Assembly: GCF_024701375.2 (NCBI RefSeq)
Contig: NZ_CP113910.1
Coordinates: 4,836,001 to 4,900,000, forward strand
DNA from: Streptomyces sp. KMM 9044
Lineage (GTDB): Bacteria; Actinomycetota; Actinomycetes; Streptomycetales; Streptomycetaceae
DNA: 64,000 bases
Direction: 5' to 3'
Shown here piece after piece: positions 1 to 8,300 of the stretch. The notes below the pieces were generated by a model. It did no database searches. It saw nothing but the letters and a program-made list of their open reading frames with translations, and was not told the DNA's origin. The number at the start of each line of letters is the position of its first letter. Position 1 is the first letter of the stretch. The translations under genes were made by a program, and so were the position numbers.

Positions 1-170
1 TCTCGCGCTGCCTCGGCGGGTCCGTCCGGCTCCGGGCGGCCGACGGAGTTCCGGAGCCGAAGGATGCCTCGGTGCCGAACTCTTCGTTCAGTTCGGGAAG
101 CTGTGGTGAGGGCGAGGGCCGGCCGCCCGGAGCCGGACGAGGGCGGGTCCGGGGGCGGCTCGGAAGTGGA

Positions 171-305
171 TCAGGCCATCCGGTGAGGACCGGGGACGGC
201 GTTCCAGCCCACGTCCTCGGAGGCGGAGTCCCCGACGCCGGCCCGCTCGGGTCCGGTCGGAGCGGAGGGTCTGCATGCGGCGCGACGCACTTCACTGAGC
301 ATCAT
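171..305 (-). CDS. Small peptide A (44 aa), paralogue of the peptide at 28626-28772
   Basis: This short gene is too small for routine gene calling. It starts at ATG 305 (a second ATG follows at 302) behind a very strong GGGGGAAA ribosome binding site and ends in TGA at 171. The peptide begins MMLSEVRRAAC and ends DVGWNAVPGPHRMA. The C-terminal part matches the peptide at the right end of the cluster (DVIQNLVPGPLR), and both begin M-x-L-x-E. The leader before the start codon is also alike (TCCAC, then GGGGGAAA, then ATG). The gene is transcribed away from the LuxR-type regulator and shares its upstream region. It has one Cys and one Trp and no membrane segment. It could be a precursor or scaffold peptide for the ATP-grasp ligases, or a signal peptide; I do not recognise the family. 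The homology to its partner is seen directly; the function is inferred. Confidence 0.62.
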   Translation of the reverse strand: MMLSEVRRAACRPSAPTGPERAGVGDSASEDVGWNAVPGPHRMA

Positions 306-453
306 TGAATTTCCCCCTGGTGGATTCACCGTGATTCAGTGGTGACACTTTTTGCGGCAGTCGATACGGCGTGTGGGTTGTTTAAGGGTGATTAACACGG
401 GCCGACTGCCCTCGGTGCCCCTCGCGAGCGAGTATGCGATCCGCTCGACTGGA

Positions 454-510
454 CGGACAAGGTCGCCGATACTTCGGATAGGTGCACTTCGGTAAAGCGA
501 GGGATGTAAA
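454..510. promoter_or_regulatory. Left copy of a 57-bp cluster-flanking element
   Basis: Bases 454-510 align without gaps to 28898-28954 with 47 of 57 identical positions (counted by hand). Blocks CGGACAAGG, TCGGATAGG, GCACTTC and GAGGGATGTAAA are conserved. This copy lies between small peptide A (leftward) and the LuxR-type gene (rightward), and its right end includes the regulator's ribosome binding site GAGGGA, 5 bases before ATG 510. It may be a shared operator or promoter, or part of a duplicated peptide-promoter unit. Confidence 0.7.
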
Positions 511-1418
511 TGAGATTTTACTCCAATAAAAGGGACATTGCGGATTTAGTTGCGCCGCCGGCCGTCGAGGGCGACACTCTGGCAATCACCCTGCCACCCG
601 ACGACCCGTCCTGCCGTGAGGCGCTGGTCAGGGTCGGCGAAGCCCTGGGAGACCTCTCCCGGATGGTCTCCAACAGGGTCGGCAGTGCCTCGGCCGCGGC
701 CGTCCAGGCATCCGAGGCCGCTCCCGCCCGGGGCGTCGGCTTCGAGGTCATCGACGGGCTGCCCGAGATCAACGAAGCGATCCAGGACCTGATCGACGGG
801 GTCACGTCCGAGATACTCACCGCCCAGCCCGACGGGCCGCGCCCGAGTGCGGTGCTGGGCGAGGCCCTGGGCGCGGTGCGGGACCGGATCGCGGGCGGCG
901 TCTCGATGCGAACGCTCTATCAGCACAGCACGCGATTCGACGAACCCACGAAGGAGTACGTCCGGGCGGTCACCTCATACGGTGCTCAGGTGCGTACTCT
1001 GGCGGAGTTCTTCGACCGGATGATCATCATCGACCGGCGGACGGTGTTGATTCCCGCGAATGCGGCGCGCACCTCGGCAGTGCTGATCACCCACCCGACT
1101 GTGGTGCACTTTCTCTCCGACATCTTCGAGCGCGCCTGGGACCGGGCCGAACCGTATCCCTTCTTGCCGGTACGGGCGGCGGACGCGGCGCCCGAGGTCA
1201 TTCCGGCGATCCGCGGATCGATTCAGAAACTGCTCATCGAGGGCAGGTCCGACAAGGAGATCGCCCGAAGGCTCGGCCTCAGCCTTCGCTCCCTGCAGGC
1301 CCATGTTGCCCGGCTCAAGGAGGAGCACGGCGCCGAGCACCGGCTCCAACTCGGCTACCTGATGGGCCTTCAAGAAGGTGCCGGGATCACCCGGGAGAAC
1401 GGCCGCAGCCCCTCCTGA
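510..1418 (+). CDS. LuxR-type cluster regulator with a TTA codon
   Basis: A 302-aa transcription factor. Residues about 235-290 form a LuxR-type helix-turn-helix (SDKEIARRLGLSLRSLQAHV). The middle (about 130-190) has the layout of streptomycete TrmB-like/LuxR regulators, with a TLYQ region and DRRTVLIPAN. There is no receiver or ATP-binding domain, so it is not a classical response regulator or LAL protein. Codon 13 is TTA (546-548), which would make translation depend on the bldA leucyl-tRNA and tie the cluster to development. The start is ATG 510 with GAGGGA upstream. It is the only regulator in the cluster and is divergent from small peptide A. It is a likely pathway-specific activator; the target sites are not proven. 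Confidence 0.85.
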   Translation: MRFYSNKRDIADLVAPPAVEGDTLAITLPPDDPSCREALVRVGEALGDLSRMVSNRVGSASAAAVQASEAAPARGVGFEVIDGLPEINEAIQDLIDGVTSEILTAQPDGPRPSAVLGEALGAVRDRIAGGVSMRTLYQHSTRFDEPTKEYVRAVTSYGAQVRTLAEFFDRMIIIDRRTVLIPANAARTSAVLITHPTVVHFLSDIFERAWDRAEPYPFLPVRAADAAPEVIPAIRGSIQKLLIEGRSDKEIARRLGLSLRSLQAHVARLKEEHGAEHRLQLGYLMGLQEGAGITRENGRSPS

Positions 1419-1438
1419 CCCGGCAGGAGGACGCACGT

Positions 1439-1469
1439 GGCCCGGCCGGCGTCCAGTGCCGGCCGGGCC
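1439..1469. terminator. Hairpin terminator between convergent genes
   Basis: A 12-bp perfect inverted repeat (GGCCCGGCCGGC and its complement) with a 7-base loop lies between the end of the LuxR-type gene and the end of the leftward ATP-grasp operon. It has no U-tract, as is common in Streptomyces, and can serve both strands. Confidence 0.75.
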
Positions 1470-1494
1470 GCACCCCGGGCGACCGGGCGGCGGC

Positions 1495-2763
1495 TCAGGC
1501 AGCCCCGTCGACCGGCTCCAGTACCAGCTCGCCCAGGAACCAGTCCTCCAGGACCCGCAACCGGGCCTCGCACTCGACCCGGTCCGTCCCTGAGACCAAC
1601 GCGGTCAGCAGGAAGTCGGCGGAGAACGCGGCCTCCCGCAGGGTCTGTCCCGGTGCGACGAACATCTGGTACTTCTCGACCCAGGGGAAGTCCGGCGGAC
1701 CCTCCGGAGTCCGTACCACCCGGCCGGGACGCTTCATCAGCACCAGCTGCCCCACCATCCGCAGCGGTGTGCGCTTTTCCGCGCCGAGCCACGCGGGCAG
1801 CGGCAGACCCAGCTGCGCCCGTACCCAGGCCTCGCTCGGATCCACCCCGAACATGAGGCGGACGATGTCGCGGATCGCGGCGCCGCCGGTGCGGCAGGCG
1901 ATCTCGCACAGCACCAGCTCGTCCCCGGGGGTGTGGAAGACCTCCGCGTGGAAGGCGAAGTCCTCCGGCCCGCCGAGCGCCGCCAAGGTCTGCTCGGTGA
2001 ACTCCAGCAGCCGGTGGGTCAGCGGATCGTCCGCGTCCAGGGTCAGGTCCAGCCTGCCACCGGTGTCGGTGCGGTACGAGGCCAGCGCGTACTGATACTG
2101 CGAGGGCCAGGCGAACACCATCCGGCCGTCCACGACCAGCCCGTCCACGTGGCACATCCGGCCCGGCACGAACGCCTCGACCAGCAGGTTCGGCAGGTGC
2201 GGCCCGTACAGGTCGAGGCCGTCGGCCAGGTGTGCGTCCAACTCCTCGCGGGACTCCAGGATGCGCAGTCCGACCGAACCGGCGCTGTCCATCGGCTTGA
2301 GCACCAGCGGGAAGCCGTGCCGCTCGGCGAAGCCGATCAGCTCGGTGGCGCTCTCCACCGCCAGGTACGGGGCCACCGCCAGACCCGCGGCCGCGACCAG
2401 GCGCTTCATCAGCGCCTTGTCACGATAGGGGAGCACGGTGTCCAGCCGCTGCCCGGGCAGACCGAGCACGTCGCGCAGCTCGGCGGCCCGCTCCAGGTCG
2501 CGCTCCTGGCAGGCGACGATGTGCGTGACCCCGTGCTCGCGCGCCCACGCCAGGGCGAGCGCCTCCAGATCACCCCCGGTCTCGTAGCAGTCGACGGCGG
2601 CGGTCCGCCGGTAGGCGCCGCCCTCGGGCGGCAACTCCTCCGACACCAGCGCCAGATGCTCGCGGGAGGCGATCAGCAGCAGATCGCCCTCGTGGTCCGC
2701 CAGCCATTCGTCGTACGGGGTGCCCGTCAGCGAACCCCGGTGGTGCAGGACCAGCACGGTCAT
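1495..2763 (-). CDS. ATP-grasp carboxylate-amine ligase, single domain
   Basis: A 422-aa soluble ligase of the ATP-grasp superfamily. These enzymes activate a carboxylate as acyl phosphate and join it to an amine. Residues 1-115 form the pre-ATP-grasp domain. The nucleotide lysine and glycine loop are at about 155-165 (VLKPMDSAGSVG), the hinge VEAFVPG at about 195-201, and the metal-binding strand at about 286-295 (LCEIACRTGG). The family's usual E-x-N is E-I-A-C here, so metal binding may be altered. It is the last gene of the leftward operon. Its ATG at 2763 is one base after the stop of the preceding gene, so the two are probably translationally coupled. Substrates cannot be read from sequence. 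Confidence 0.85.
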   Translation of the reverse strand: MTVLVLHHRGSLTGTPYDEWLADHEGDLLLIASREHLALVSEELPPEGGAYRRTAAVDCYETGGDLEALALAWAREHGVTHIVACQERDLERAAELRDVLGLPGQRLDTVLPYRDKALMKRLVAAAGLAVAPYLAVESATELIGFAERHGFPLVLKPMDSAGSVGLRILESREELDAHLADGLDLYGPHLPNLLVEAFVPGRMCHVDGLVVDGRMVFAWPSQYQYALASYRTDTGGRLDLTLDADDPLTHRLLEFTEQTLAALGGPEDFAFHAEVFHTPGDELVLCEIACRTGGAAIRDIVRLMFGVDPSEAWVRAQLGLPLPAWLGAEKRTPLRMVGQLVLMKRPGRVVRTPEGPPDFPWVEKYQMFVAPGQTLREAAFSADFLLTALVSGTDRVECEARLRVLEDWFLGELVLEPVDGAA

Positions 2764-2764
2764 C

Positions 2765-3538
2765 TCAGACCACCTCCGAGGACTGCGGGCCGGTCCCGGC
2801 CTGGGCCCGCACCAGTTCGCGGGCCGGGCGGGTCTCCGGGGCGTAGCGCACCGCGTGCACCAGTCGGCCCCCGTCCGGGCCGCGGACGGTCTCCACCGCG
2901 TACGGGTGACCCGGGTCGGCGGGCAGCACGCCGGCGAGCGGCAGGTCCGCGTCGCGCCGTACCCCACCGGTGACGGTCGGTTCGACGGTCAGGCTCGGTA
3001 CCACCGCCGGGTCGGCGGGCAGCAGCCCGCTCGCCACCGCGGCACGCAGTGCGGCCTCGTCGGCCAGCCGGGCGATCACCGGCCGACGCGCGCCCCGGCG
3101 CGGCCGGATCACCAGGGGGTAGCCCCACCGGTGCGCCCACCAGTACAGGTCGGCGACCCGCCGCACCTCGGCCCGGGGGAACGCGGCGATGCCGGCCCGG
3201 GTCAGCAGCGCGTGCGCCGCCACCGAGTCGGCGAGAGCCAGCGCGGCCTCCCGGGACTGGCCGGGCAGGCCGAGCCGCTCGCGCAGGCCGGCCGCCCGCA
3301 CCTGGTCCACCGGTGCGAGCGCGATCACCGCTCGTACCGGTGTGCGGGTGGCGGCATCCAGTACGGCCAGCTCGGCCGTGGTGCTGCGGTCGTACCGCTC
3401 CACCACCGTGACCCGCGCGAAGCCCGGGTGGACGCCGGCCCGGCCGGTGACCAGATGCAGCCTCCGGCCGGCGCCGGCGAGCCAGCCGGGGCAGTCGGCC
3501 GCATACCGGCCGTCCGGGTCCAGGACGACCAGGGTCAT
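2765..3538 (-). CDS. Short degenerate ATP-grasp-like protein
   Basis: A 257-aa protein that resembles the first half of an ATP-grasp ligase. It has a Rossmann-like N-terminal part, a linker with LGLPGQS at about 89-94, and then YPLVIRPRRGARRP at about 140-153, where the ATP-binding lysine is replaced by arginine. The C-terminal metal-binding half is missing. It ends normally, so it is a short protein rather than an obvious frameshift. It overlaps the preceding double ATP-grasp gene by ATGA. It is likely inactive as a ligase and may be an accessory subunit or a decaying copy. Confidence 0.7.
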   Translation of the reverse strand: MTLVVLDPDGRYAADCPGWLAGAGRRLHLVTGRAGVHPGFARVTVVERYDRSTTAELAVLDAATRTPVRAVIALAPVDQVRAAGLRERLGLPGQSREAALALADSVAAHALLTRAGIAAFPRAEVRRVADLYWWAHRWGYPLVIRPRRGARRPVIARLADEAALRAAVASGLLPADPAVVPSLTVEPTVTGGVRRDADLPLAGVLPADPGHPYAVETVRGPDGGRLVHAVRYAPETRPARELVRAQAGTGPQSSEVV

Positions 3539-6039
3539 CGGACGTCGTCCTCGATCGACACCGTCAGCACGGTGTCGAGCAGCTCCTCGCAGAGCGCGAC
3601 CGCCGCGTCGGTGTCGGGAGCGGTGACGGCCAGCAGGCCGAGCCGGTCCCAGTTGTCCTGTATCGGTCGGACCACCGTGCCGGGCCGGGCAGCCAGATCG
3701 AGGGCGAGCACCGACGGGTGGGCGCGCAACTCGTCCTCGCCGGTGATCGCGGTGACCCGACCGGGTCGGCCGACGATGCCGCGCACACAGCCCGCCGAGA
3801 CCGGCTTCGGACGTTCCGTCATCGGCTCCACCAGGCCGAACGGCCAGGCGAGCGCATAGCGGGTCAGATCGACGCCGTAGGCGGCCTGGACCAGATCCGG
3901 GATGTGGTCGCCGCCGAGCCGGTTGTGGCCCTCGATGATCAGCGGGCCGCGCGAACCGAGCCGCAGCTCGGTGTGGCTGGGCCCGTCGGTGATGCCGATC
4001 GCGTCGAGGAACTCGGCGACGGCCGCGACGATGCGCTCCTCGTCCGTCGGGTCCAGCCGGGCCGGCTGGGCGTGCCCGAGCTCCACGAAGTGCCCGCCGT
4101 CGGTCAGCTTCTCGGTGATCGCGACCACGGTGTGGCGCCCGCGGAAGCTGAAGCCCTCGACGCTGAACTCGGGTCCGTCGATGTACTGCTCCATCAGGAA
4201 CCCGGCCACCGCGTACATGGTGGAGCCGCGGTCCATGCCGGTGCGGCGGGCCGCGCCGATCCGCTCCCACACCCCGTCCACGTCCTGCGGACCAGTGACC
4301 CTGAACAGGGCGAAGCCGGCGGTCAGGTCCACCGGCTTGACCACGAACGGGTAGTCGTGGGCGGCGCCGAACGCGGCCAGGCTGTCCCGGTCGGTGAGCG
4401 GCTCGGCGGCCACCGTGGGGGCGCCGACCGAGGCGAGGTGACGGCGCATGGCGAGCTTGTCGCGGAGCAGCCGGGCCGGTTCGAAGCCGGTACCGCCGAG
4501 GCCGAACAGGTCGTTCACCCGGCCGGCGGGCTCGAGGCCGGGCTCGGTGAGCGACAGCGCCGCGGAGAAGTTCCAGATGGTGTGGGCGGCCCGGGCGAGC
4601 GGCTCCAGCACCGACCAGTCGGTGTAGTCCGCGATCAGGGTGACATCGGCCAGCTCGGCCTGCTCCGGCTGGAACTTCTCCTTGTGCTGGATCAGGATCA
4701 CGTTCAACCCCAGCTCCTTGGCGGTCCGCACCGGTTCGGTGAGGTGCCCGATCAGGAGCAGGGTGCGCTCGGGCCGCATCGGCGCGGCGGGCGCCGCGTG
4801 CACGGCGTTCAGGACGGCGGATCCGGTCTCCACCCGCAGCAGCGCCTTCGTCCCGGCGGCCAGCCGTTCGGCCTCCTCGGCGGTGCCGCCCGCCACGATC
4901 ACGTGGCCGTGCCGCGAGCCGGAGTGCCGGGTCAGCGGCAGCACATCGCCCTCGGCGAACGGGAACCGGACGCCGTGCACGTGGGGGAGCGCATCGATCT
5001 CCGCCAGGCCCTCCAGCCGGGTGATCCTGCCCGGCGGGAAGGAGAAGAACGAGATCGCGGCCGTCCGCCCGGCCGGTGCGGGCTCGGCAACGCCGCCGAC
5101 CAGCAGATCGAGGATCGCGCCCTCGATGTCGAAGCCGGTGGCGAGCCGGATGAGCGCGGGGATCCGGTCGCCGCCGAGCCGGGCCTGCGACTCCACCACG
5201 CGCGGGCCGTCGGCGGTGAGGATGACCTCGGTGTGCGCCGGGCCGAACCGGTACCCGGCGGCGTCCAGCAGCGCGGTGACCAGCTCGCCGATCGCCCCGG
5301 CGTCGGCGTCCGCCAGCGGGGCGGGGAAGACGTGACCGGTCTCCACGAACGCCGGGGCGGGCGTCTTGCGTTTCGCGGTGATGCCGACCACCAGGTGACG
5401 GCCCTCGTGGGTGAGCGTCTCGACACTGAACTCAGGTCCCCGCAGGTACTCCTCGACCAGCACCGGACCCCGGTACGCGTGTCCGGTCAGCTCCTGCCGC
5501 CAGGCGTCGAGGCCGTCGGGGCCGGTCACCAGGCGCACCGCGGCGCTGCCCTGCAGACGGGTCGGCTTCACCACCACAGGCAGCTCGAAGCCGGCCAGGA
5601 CAGAGGCCACCTCGTCGGGAGTGTCGGCGACAGCGGTGCGCACGGGGGACAGGCCGTGCTCGGCGAGCAGCTCGCGCAGCACCGCCTTGTCGTTGAGCCG
5701 ACGGAGCGCCTCCGGCGGGTTGAGGGCCAGCCCGAGGGTCTGGGCCTCCTCGGCGACGGCCACCATGGTCGCCTCCTCGCCCAGGTGCAGGAGACAGCCG
5801 ACGTCGTGGGCGAGGGCGCTCTCCCGGACCAGGCGGCGCAGCGCTGCCTCGTCGGAGAAGTCCACCCACAGCATCTCCTTGGAGACCTTCTCGACCCCCT
5901 GCAGGTAGGAGGCCGGCTGGAGCGTCGGGTCCCAGATCGACCAGACCTCGAAGCCGAGGCCGACCGCCTTCTCGACGAACTGGGTGTACGGCTGCACCAT
6001 CAGCAACCGGTTGTTCGCGGGCGCTGTGTGCTCAGCCAC
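3535..6039 (-). CDS. Double ATP-grasp ligase (834 aa)
   Basis: This protein is two complete ATP-grasp ligases in tandem. Domain 1 covers about 1-410, with VVVKPTRLQGSAAVRL near 155-170 and ESQARLGGDRIPALI near 305. Domain 2 covers about 415-834, with FVVKPVDLTAGFALF near 580 and EGHNRLGGDHIPDLV near 720. Each half has its own pre-ATP-grasp domain and C-terminal cap, so this is a fusion rather than a carbamoyl-phosphate-synthase-like unit. Single ATP-grasp ligases are about 400 aa. The start is GTG 6039, 33 bases after the MFS gene. It may carry out two successive amide couplings. The domain assignment is secure; the substrates are unknown. Confidence 0.85.
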   Translation of the reverse strand: MAEHTAPANNRLLMVQPYTQFVEKAVGLGFEVWSIWDPTLQPASYLQGVEKVSKEMLWVDFSDEAALRRLVRESALAHDVGCLLHLGEEATMVAVAEEAQTLGLALNPPEALRRLNDKAVLRELLAEHGLSPVRTAVADTPDEVASVLAGFELPVVVKPTRLQGSAAVRLVTGPDGLDAWRQELTGHAYRGPVLVEEYLRGPEFSVETLTHEGRHLVVGITAKRKTPAPAFVETGHVFPAPLADADAGAIGELVTALLDAAGYRFGPAHTEVILTADGPRVVESQARLGGDRIPALIRLATGFDIEGAILDLLVGGVAEPAPAGRTAAISFFSFPPGRITRLEGLAEIDALPHVHGVRFPFAEGDVLPLTRHSGSRHGHVIVAGGTAEEAERLAAGTKALLRVETGSAVLNAVHAAPAAPMRPERTLLLIGHLTEPVRTAKELGLNVILIQHKEKFQPEQAELADVTLIADYTDWSVLEPLARAAHTIWNFSAALSLTEPGLEPAGRVNDLFGLGGTGFEPARLLRDKLAMRRHLASVGAPTVAAEPLTDRDSLAAFGAAHDYPFVVKPVDLTAGFALFRVTGPQDVDGVWERIGAARRTGMDRGSTMYAVAGFLMEQYIDGPEFSVEGFSFRGRHTVVAITEKLTDGGHFVELGHAQPARLDPTDEERIVAAVAEFLDAIGITDGPSHTELRLGSRGPLIIEGHNRLGGDHIPDLVQAAYGVDLTRYALAWPFGLVEPMTERPKPVSAGCVRGIVGRPGRVTAITGEDELRAHPSVLALDLAARPGTVVRPIQDNWDRLGLLAVTAPDTDAAVALCEELLDTVLTVSIEDDVR

Positions 6040-6072
6040 GGCGGGCCATCCCTTTCACGGCGGGTACGGGGG

Positions 6073-7341
6073 TCATGCGCCGGCCTCGGCCTTCGGCTCC
6101 TCGGTGGTGGCGCGGGCGTCCTGGATCTTGAACAGGTTCCGGTACAGCAGGATCGCGGCCGCTCCGAAGGCCGCGTACAGCAGGGCCATCACCCAGGAGT
6201 CGACGACCGAACCGAGGATCACCGACAGCGAGCCGACCATGTAGCCGAGCCGCACGTGCAGTCCGTAGGCAGCCATGTACTTGGTGCGGGATTCGGCGGG
6301 CACCAGGGAGGCCAGCAGGGTCTGGTTGACGGGCTGGTTCATCAGCTCCCCCAGCGTGACCACGACGGCCGCCGCGATCATCAGCCAGACGTTGTCGCCG
6401 ATCGCCCAGGCCATGTAGCCGGCGGTGAAGACCACCACTCCGGTCACCAGGCGCAGCCGCTCGTCGAGGCGTCCGAGCAGCTTGCCCATCCACAGGCCGC
6501 AGACCACGACGAGCAGGGTGTTGGTGGCCCGCAGGATGCCCAGCACGTTGACGCCGTCGACGGTCACCTGCCAGGAGCCCAGCGACAGCAGCTGCTGCTC
6601 GGGGAAGTCGGAGCCGAGCCGGACCGCGAGGTAGGAGGAGATCTGGACCTCCACGGACCAGACCAGCAGGGCCGCCAGGACGAGCCGCAGGAACACCCGG
6701 TCGCGGGCCACCGCCAGGTAGCCGCGCAGGGCCGGTCGCACCCCGCGGGGATTCTGCGCTGCCTCGGGCGGCGCGGTCTCGGACAGCGCCAGGAAGGTCG
6801 CCAGGAAGATCCCCCCGGTGGCGATCGCGGCCGCGGTCAGCAGCTGGAAGAAGTACCCGCCGTAGAAGAAGCCGCCGACCAGCGAGCCGAGCATGAAGGC
6901 GACGTTGATCACCCAGTAGTTGATCGTGTAGACGGCGGTGCGGCTCTCCGGGGTGGAGACGTCCACGATCATCGCCTCGTTGGCGGGCAGCGCGATGCCC
7001 GCCATGCAGGCGGCGCCCAGATACAGCACGTAGGTCGCCGGACCGGATTGCAGCATCGGCGAGTTGACCAGGGCGAGGCCGATGTACGAGAGGAAGACGC
7101 CGATCTCGCCGGCCATCAGGACCCTGCGGCGGCCGTACACGTCGGACAGGTGCCCGCCGACCAGGGTGCATCCCACCGTCGCCACCGCGACGACCAGGGT
7201 CATCAGGCCGGCGGTGGCCGCACCGTACAGGTGCGAGAAGTGGATGACCATCAGCGGGACCAGCATGATGTCGAAGAACCGCTGGAAGAAGCCGACGCCG
7301 ATCCGCAGCTTGAGGTTGCGGTGGAGTTCGCTGAACTTCAC
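6073..7341 (-). CDS. MFS transporter, likely exporter 1
   Basis: A 422-aa integral membrane protein with about 12 hydrophobic segments. It has the MFS loop signature between TM2 and TM3 (GGHLSDVYGRRRVL). The start is taken as GTG 7341 because it overlaps the upstream stop as GTGA; an ATG at 7362 is the alternative. It lies inside the biosynthetic operon between the double ATP-grasp gene and the cysteine-synthase-like gene, which fits export of the product or an intermediate and self-protection. It is only distantly like the second MFS protein at 9503-10753. Confidence 0.85.
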   Translation of the reverse strand: MKFSELHRNLKLRIGVGFFQRFFDIMLVPLMVIHFSHLYGAATAGLMTLVVAVATVGCTLVGGHLSDVYGRRRVLMAGEIGVFLSYIGLALVNSPMLQSGPATYVLYLGAACMAGIALPANEAMIVDVSTPESRTAVYTINYWVINVAFMLGSLVGGFFYGGYFFQLLTAAAIATGGIFLATFLALSETAPPEAAQNPRGVRPALRGYLAVARDRVFLRLVLAALLVWSVEVQISSYLAVRLGSDFPEQQLLSLGSWQVTVDGVNVLGILRATNTLLVVVCGLWMGKLLGRLDERLRLVTGVVVFTAGYMAWAIGDNVWLMIAAAVVVTLGELMNQPVNQTLLASLVPAESRTKYMAAYGLHVRLGYMVGSLSVILGSVVDSWVMALLYAAFGAAAILLYRNLFKIQDARATTEEPKAEAGA

Positions 7342-8285
7342 GGCCCTTCCTCCGACGGCCACCAGCTCAGGTAGCGCTCTCCGCTGTCGGGGAAAACGGT
7401 GACGACGGTCGCCCCGGACAGATCGTGGCGGCGCGTCAGTTCGCGGCAGGCGTGCGCGGCGGCGCCGGAGGAGACGCCCACCAGCAGGCCGCTGCCGACG
7501 GCCAGCGCCCGCGTGGTGGCGGCGGCGTCCGCGTCGGAGACCACGATCACCTCGTCGATGCAGTCGACGTCGGTGACAGGGCTGGTGAAGCCGCCGTTCA
7601 GGCCGGGTATGCGGTGAGAGCCGGGGGCGCCGCCGGACAGCAGCGGGGAGCCCTCCGGCTCGACCGCGACGACGCGCAGCGCGGGGTTGCGCTCGCGCAG
7701 GCAGTGGGCGATCCCGGTGAGGGTGCCGCCGGTACCGACCCCGCAGACCAGGACATCCACCCGCCCGCCGGTGTCGCGCCAGATCTCCGGCCCGGTGGTC
7801 TCGTAGTGGGCCCGGACGTTGGCCGGGTTCTCGTGCTGCCGGGCGTACCAGGAGCCGGGGATCTCGGCGTGCAGCTTCTCGGCGCGCTCGACGCAGCCGG
7901 CGAAGCCCAGCGCCGGGTCGGTGAACTCGACCTCGGCGCCGAGCATCCGCAGCGTCAGGATCCTTTCCCCGGAGGCGTTCTCAGGAAGCACGATCAGACA
8001 GGGGTGGCGGCGGGCGGCGGCCAGGGCGGCCAGCGCGATGCCGGTGTTGCCGGAGGTGGACTCGATGACGGTGGCTCCGGGCACCAGCTCACCGGAGGCC
8101 TCCGCGGCCCGGAACATGTGCCGGGCGGGGCGGTCCTTGACGCTGGACAGCGGGTTCGCAGCCTCCAGCTTGGCCAGAATGGTCACGTCCTGCGGGACGC
8201 CGTCCATGCGAAGGCGTAACAGAGGGGTGTTGCCGACCAGGTCCTCGAACGAGGCGGTCACCCCCACGGCCAGTGGGTTGGTCAT
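7338..8285 (-). CDS. Cysteine-synthase-like PLP enzyme
   Basis: A 315-aa fold-type II PLP enzyme of the O-acetylserine sulfhydrylase/cystathionine beta-synthase family. The PLP lysine is in PLSSVKDRPA (about 45-54), the phosphate-binding loop is TSGNTG (about 79-84), and a GVGTGGTLTG loop is near 178-187. It catalyses beta-replacement on a serine derivative in the family. With no sulfur-assimilation neighbours, a nonproteinogenic beta-substituted alanine (such as 2,3-diaminopropionate or an N-linked alanine) is as likely as cysteine. Codon 23 is TTA (8217-8219), giving a second possible bldA checkpoint. The PLP-dependent chemistry is established for the family; the nucleophile is inferred. 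Confidence 0.85.
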   Translation of the reverse strand: MTNPLAVGVTASFEDLVGNTPLLRLRMDGVPQDVTILAKLEAANPLSSVKDRPARHMFRAAEASGELVPGATVIESTSGNTGIALAALAAARRHPCLIVLPENASGERILTLRMLGAEVEFTDPALGFAGCVERAEKLHAEIPGSWYARQHENPANVRAHYETTGPEIWRDTGGRVDVLVCGVGTGGTLTGIAHCLRERNPALRVVAVEPEGSPLLSGGAPGSHRIPGLNGGFTSPVTDVDCIDEVIVVSDADAAATTRALAVGSGLLVGVSSGAAAHACRELTRRHDLSGATVVTVFPDSGERYLSWWPSEEGP

Positions 8286-8300
8286 CGGATACCTCGGGGC

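Noticed and set aside
1..170. Possible gene at the left edge
   Set aside because: Frames here are short and GC-skew-driven with no start signal; only the end of the small peptide gene region is supported.
3718..7374. A 1218-codon open frame on the + strand
   Set aside because: It is the antisense shadow of the double ATP-grasp, MFS and other leftward genes. It has low-complexity Gly/Arg/His-rich translation and no domain, typical of high-GC DNA.
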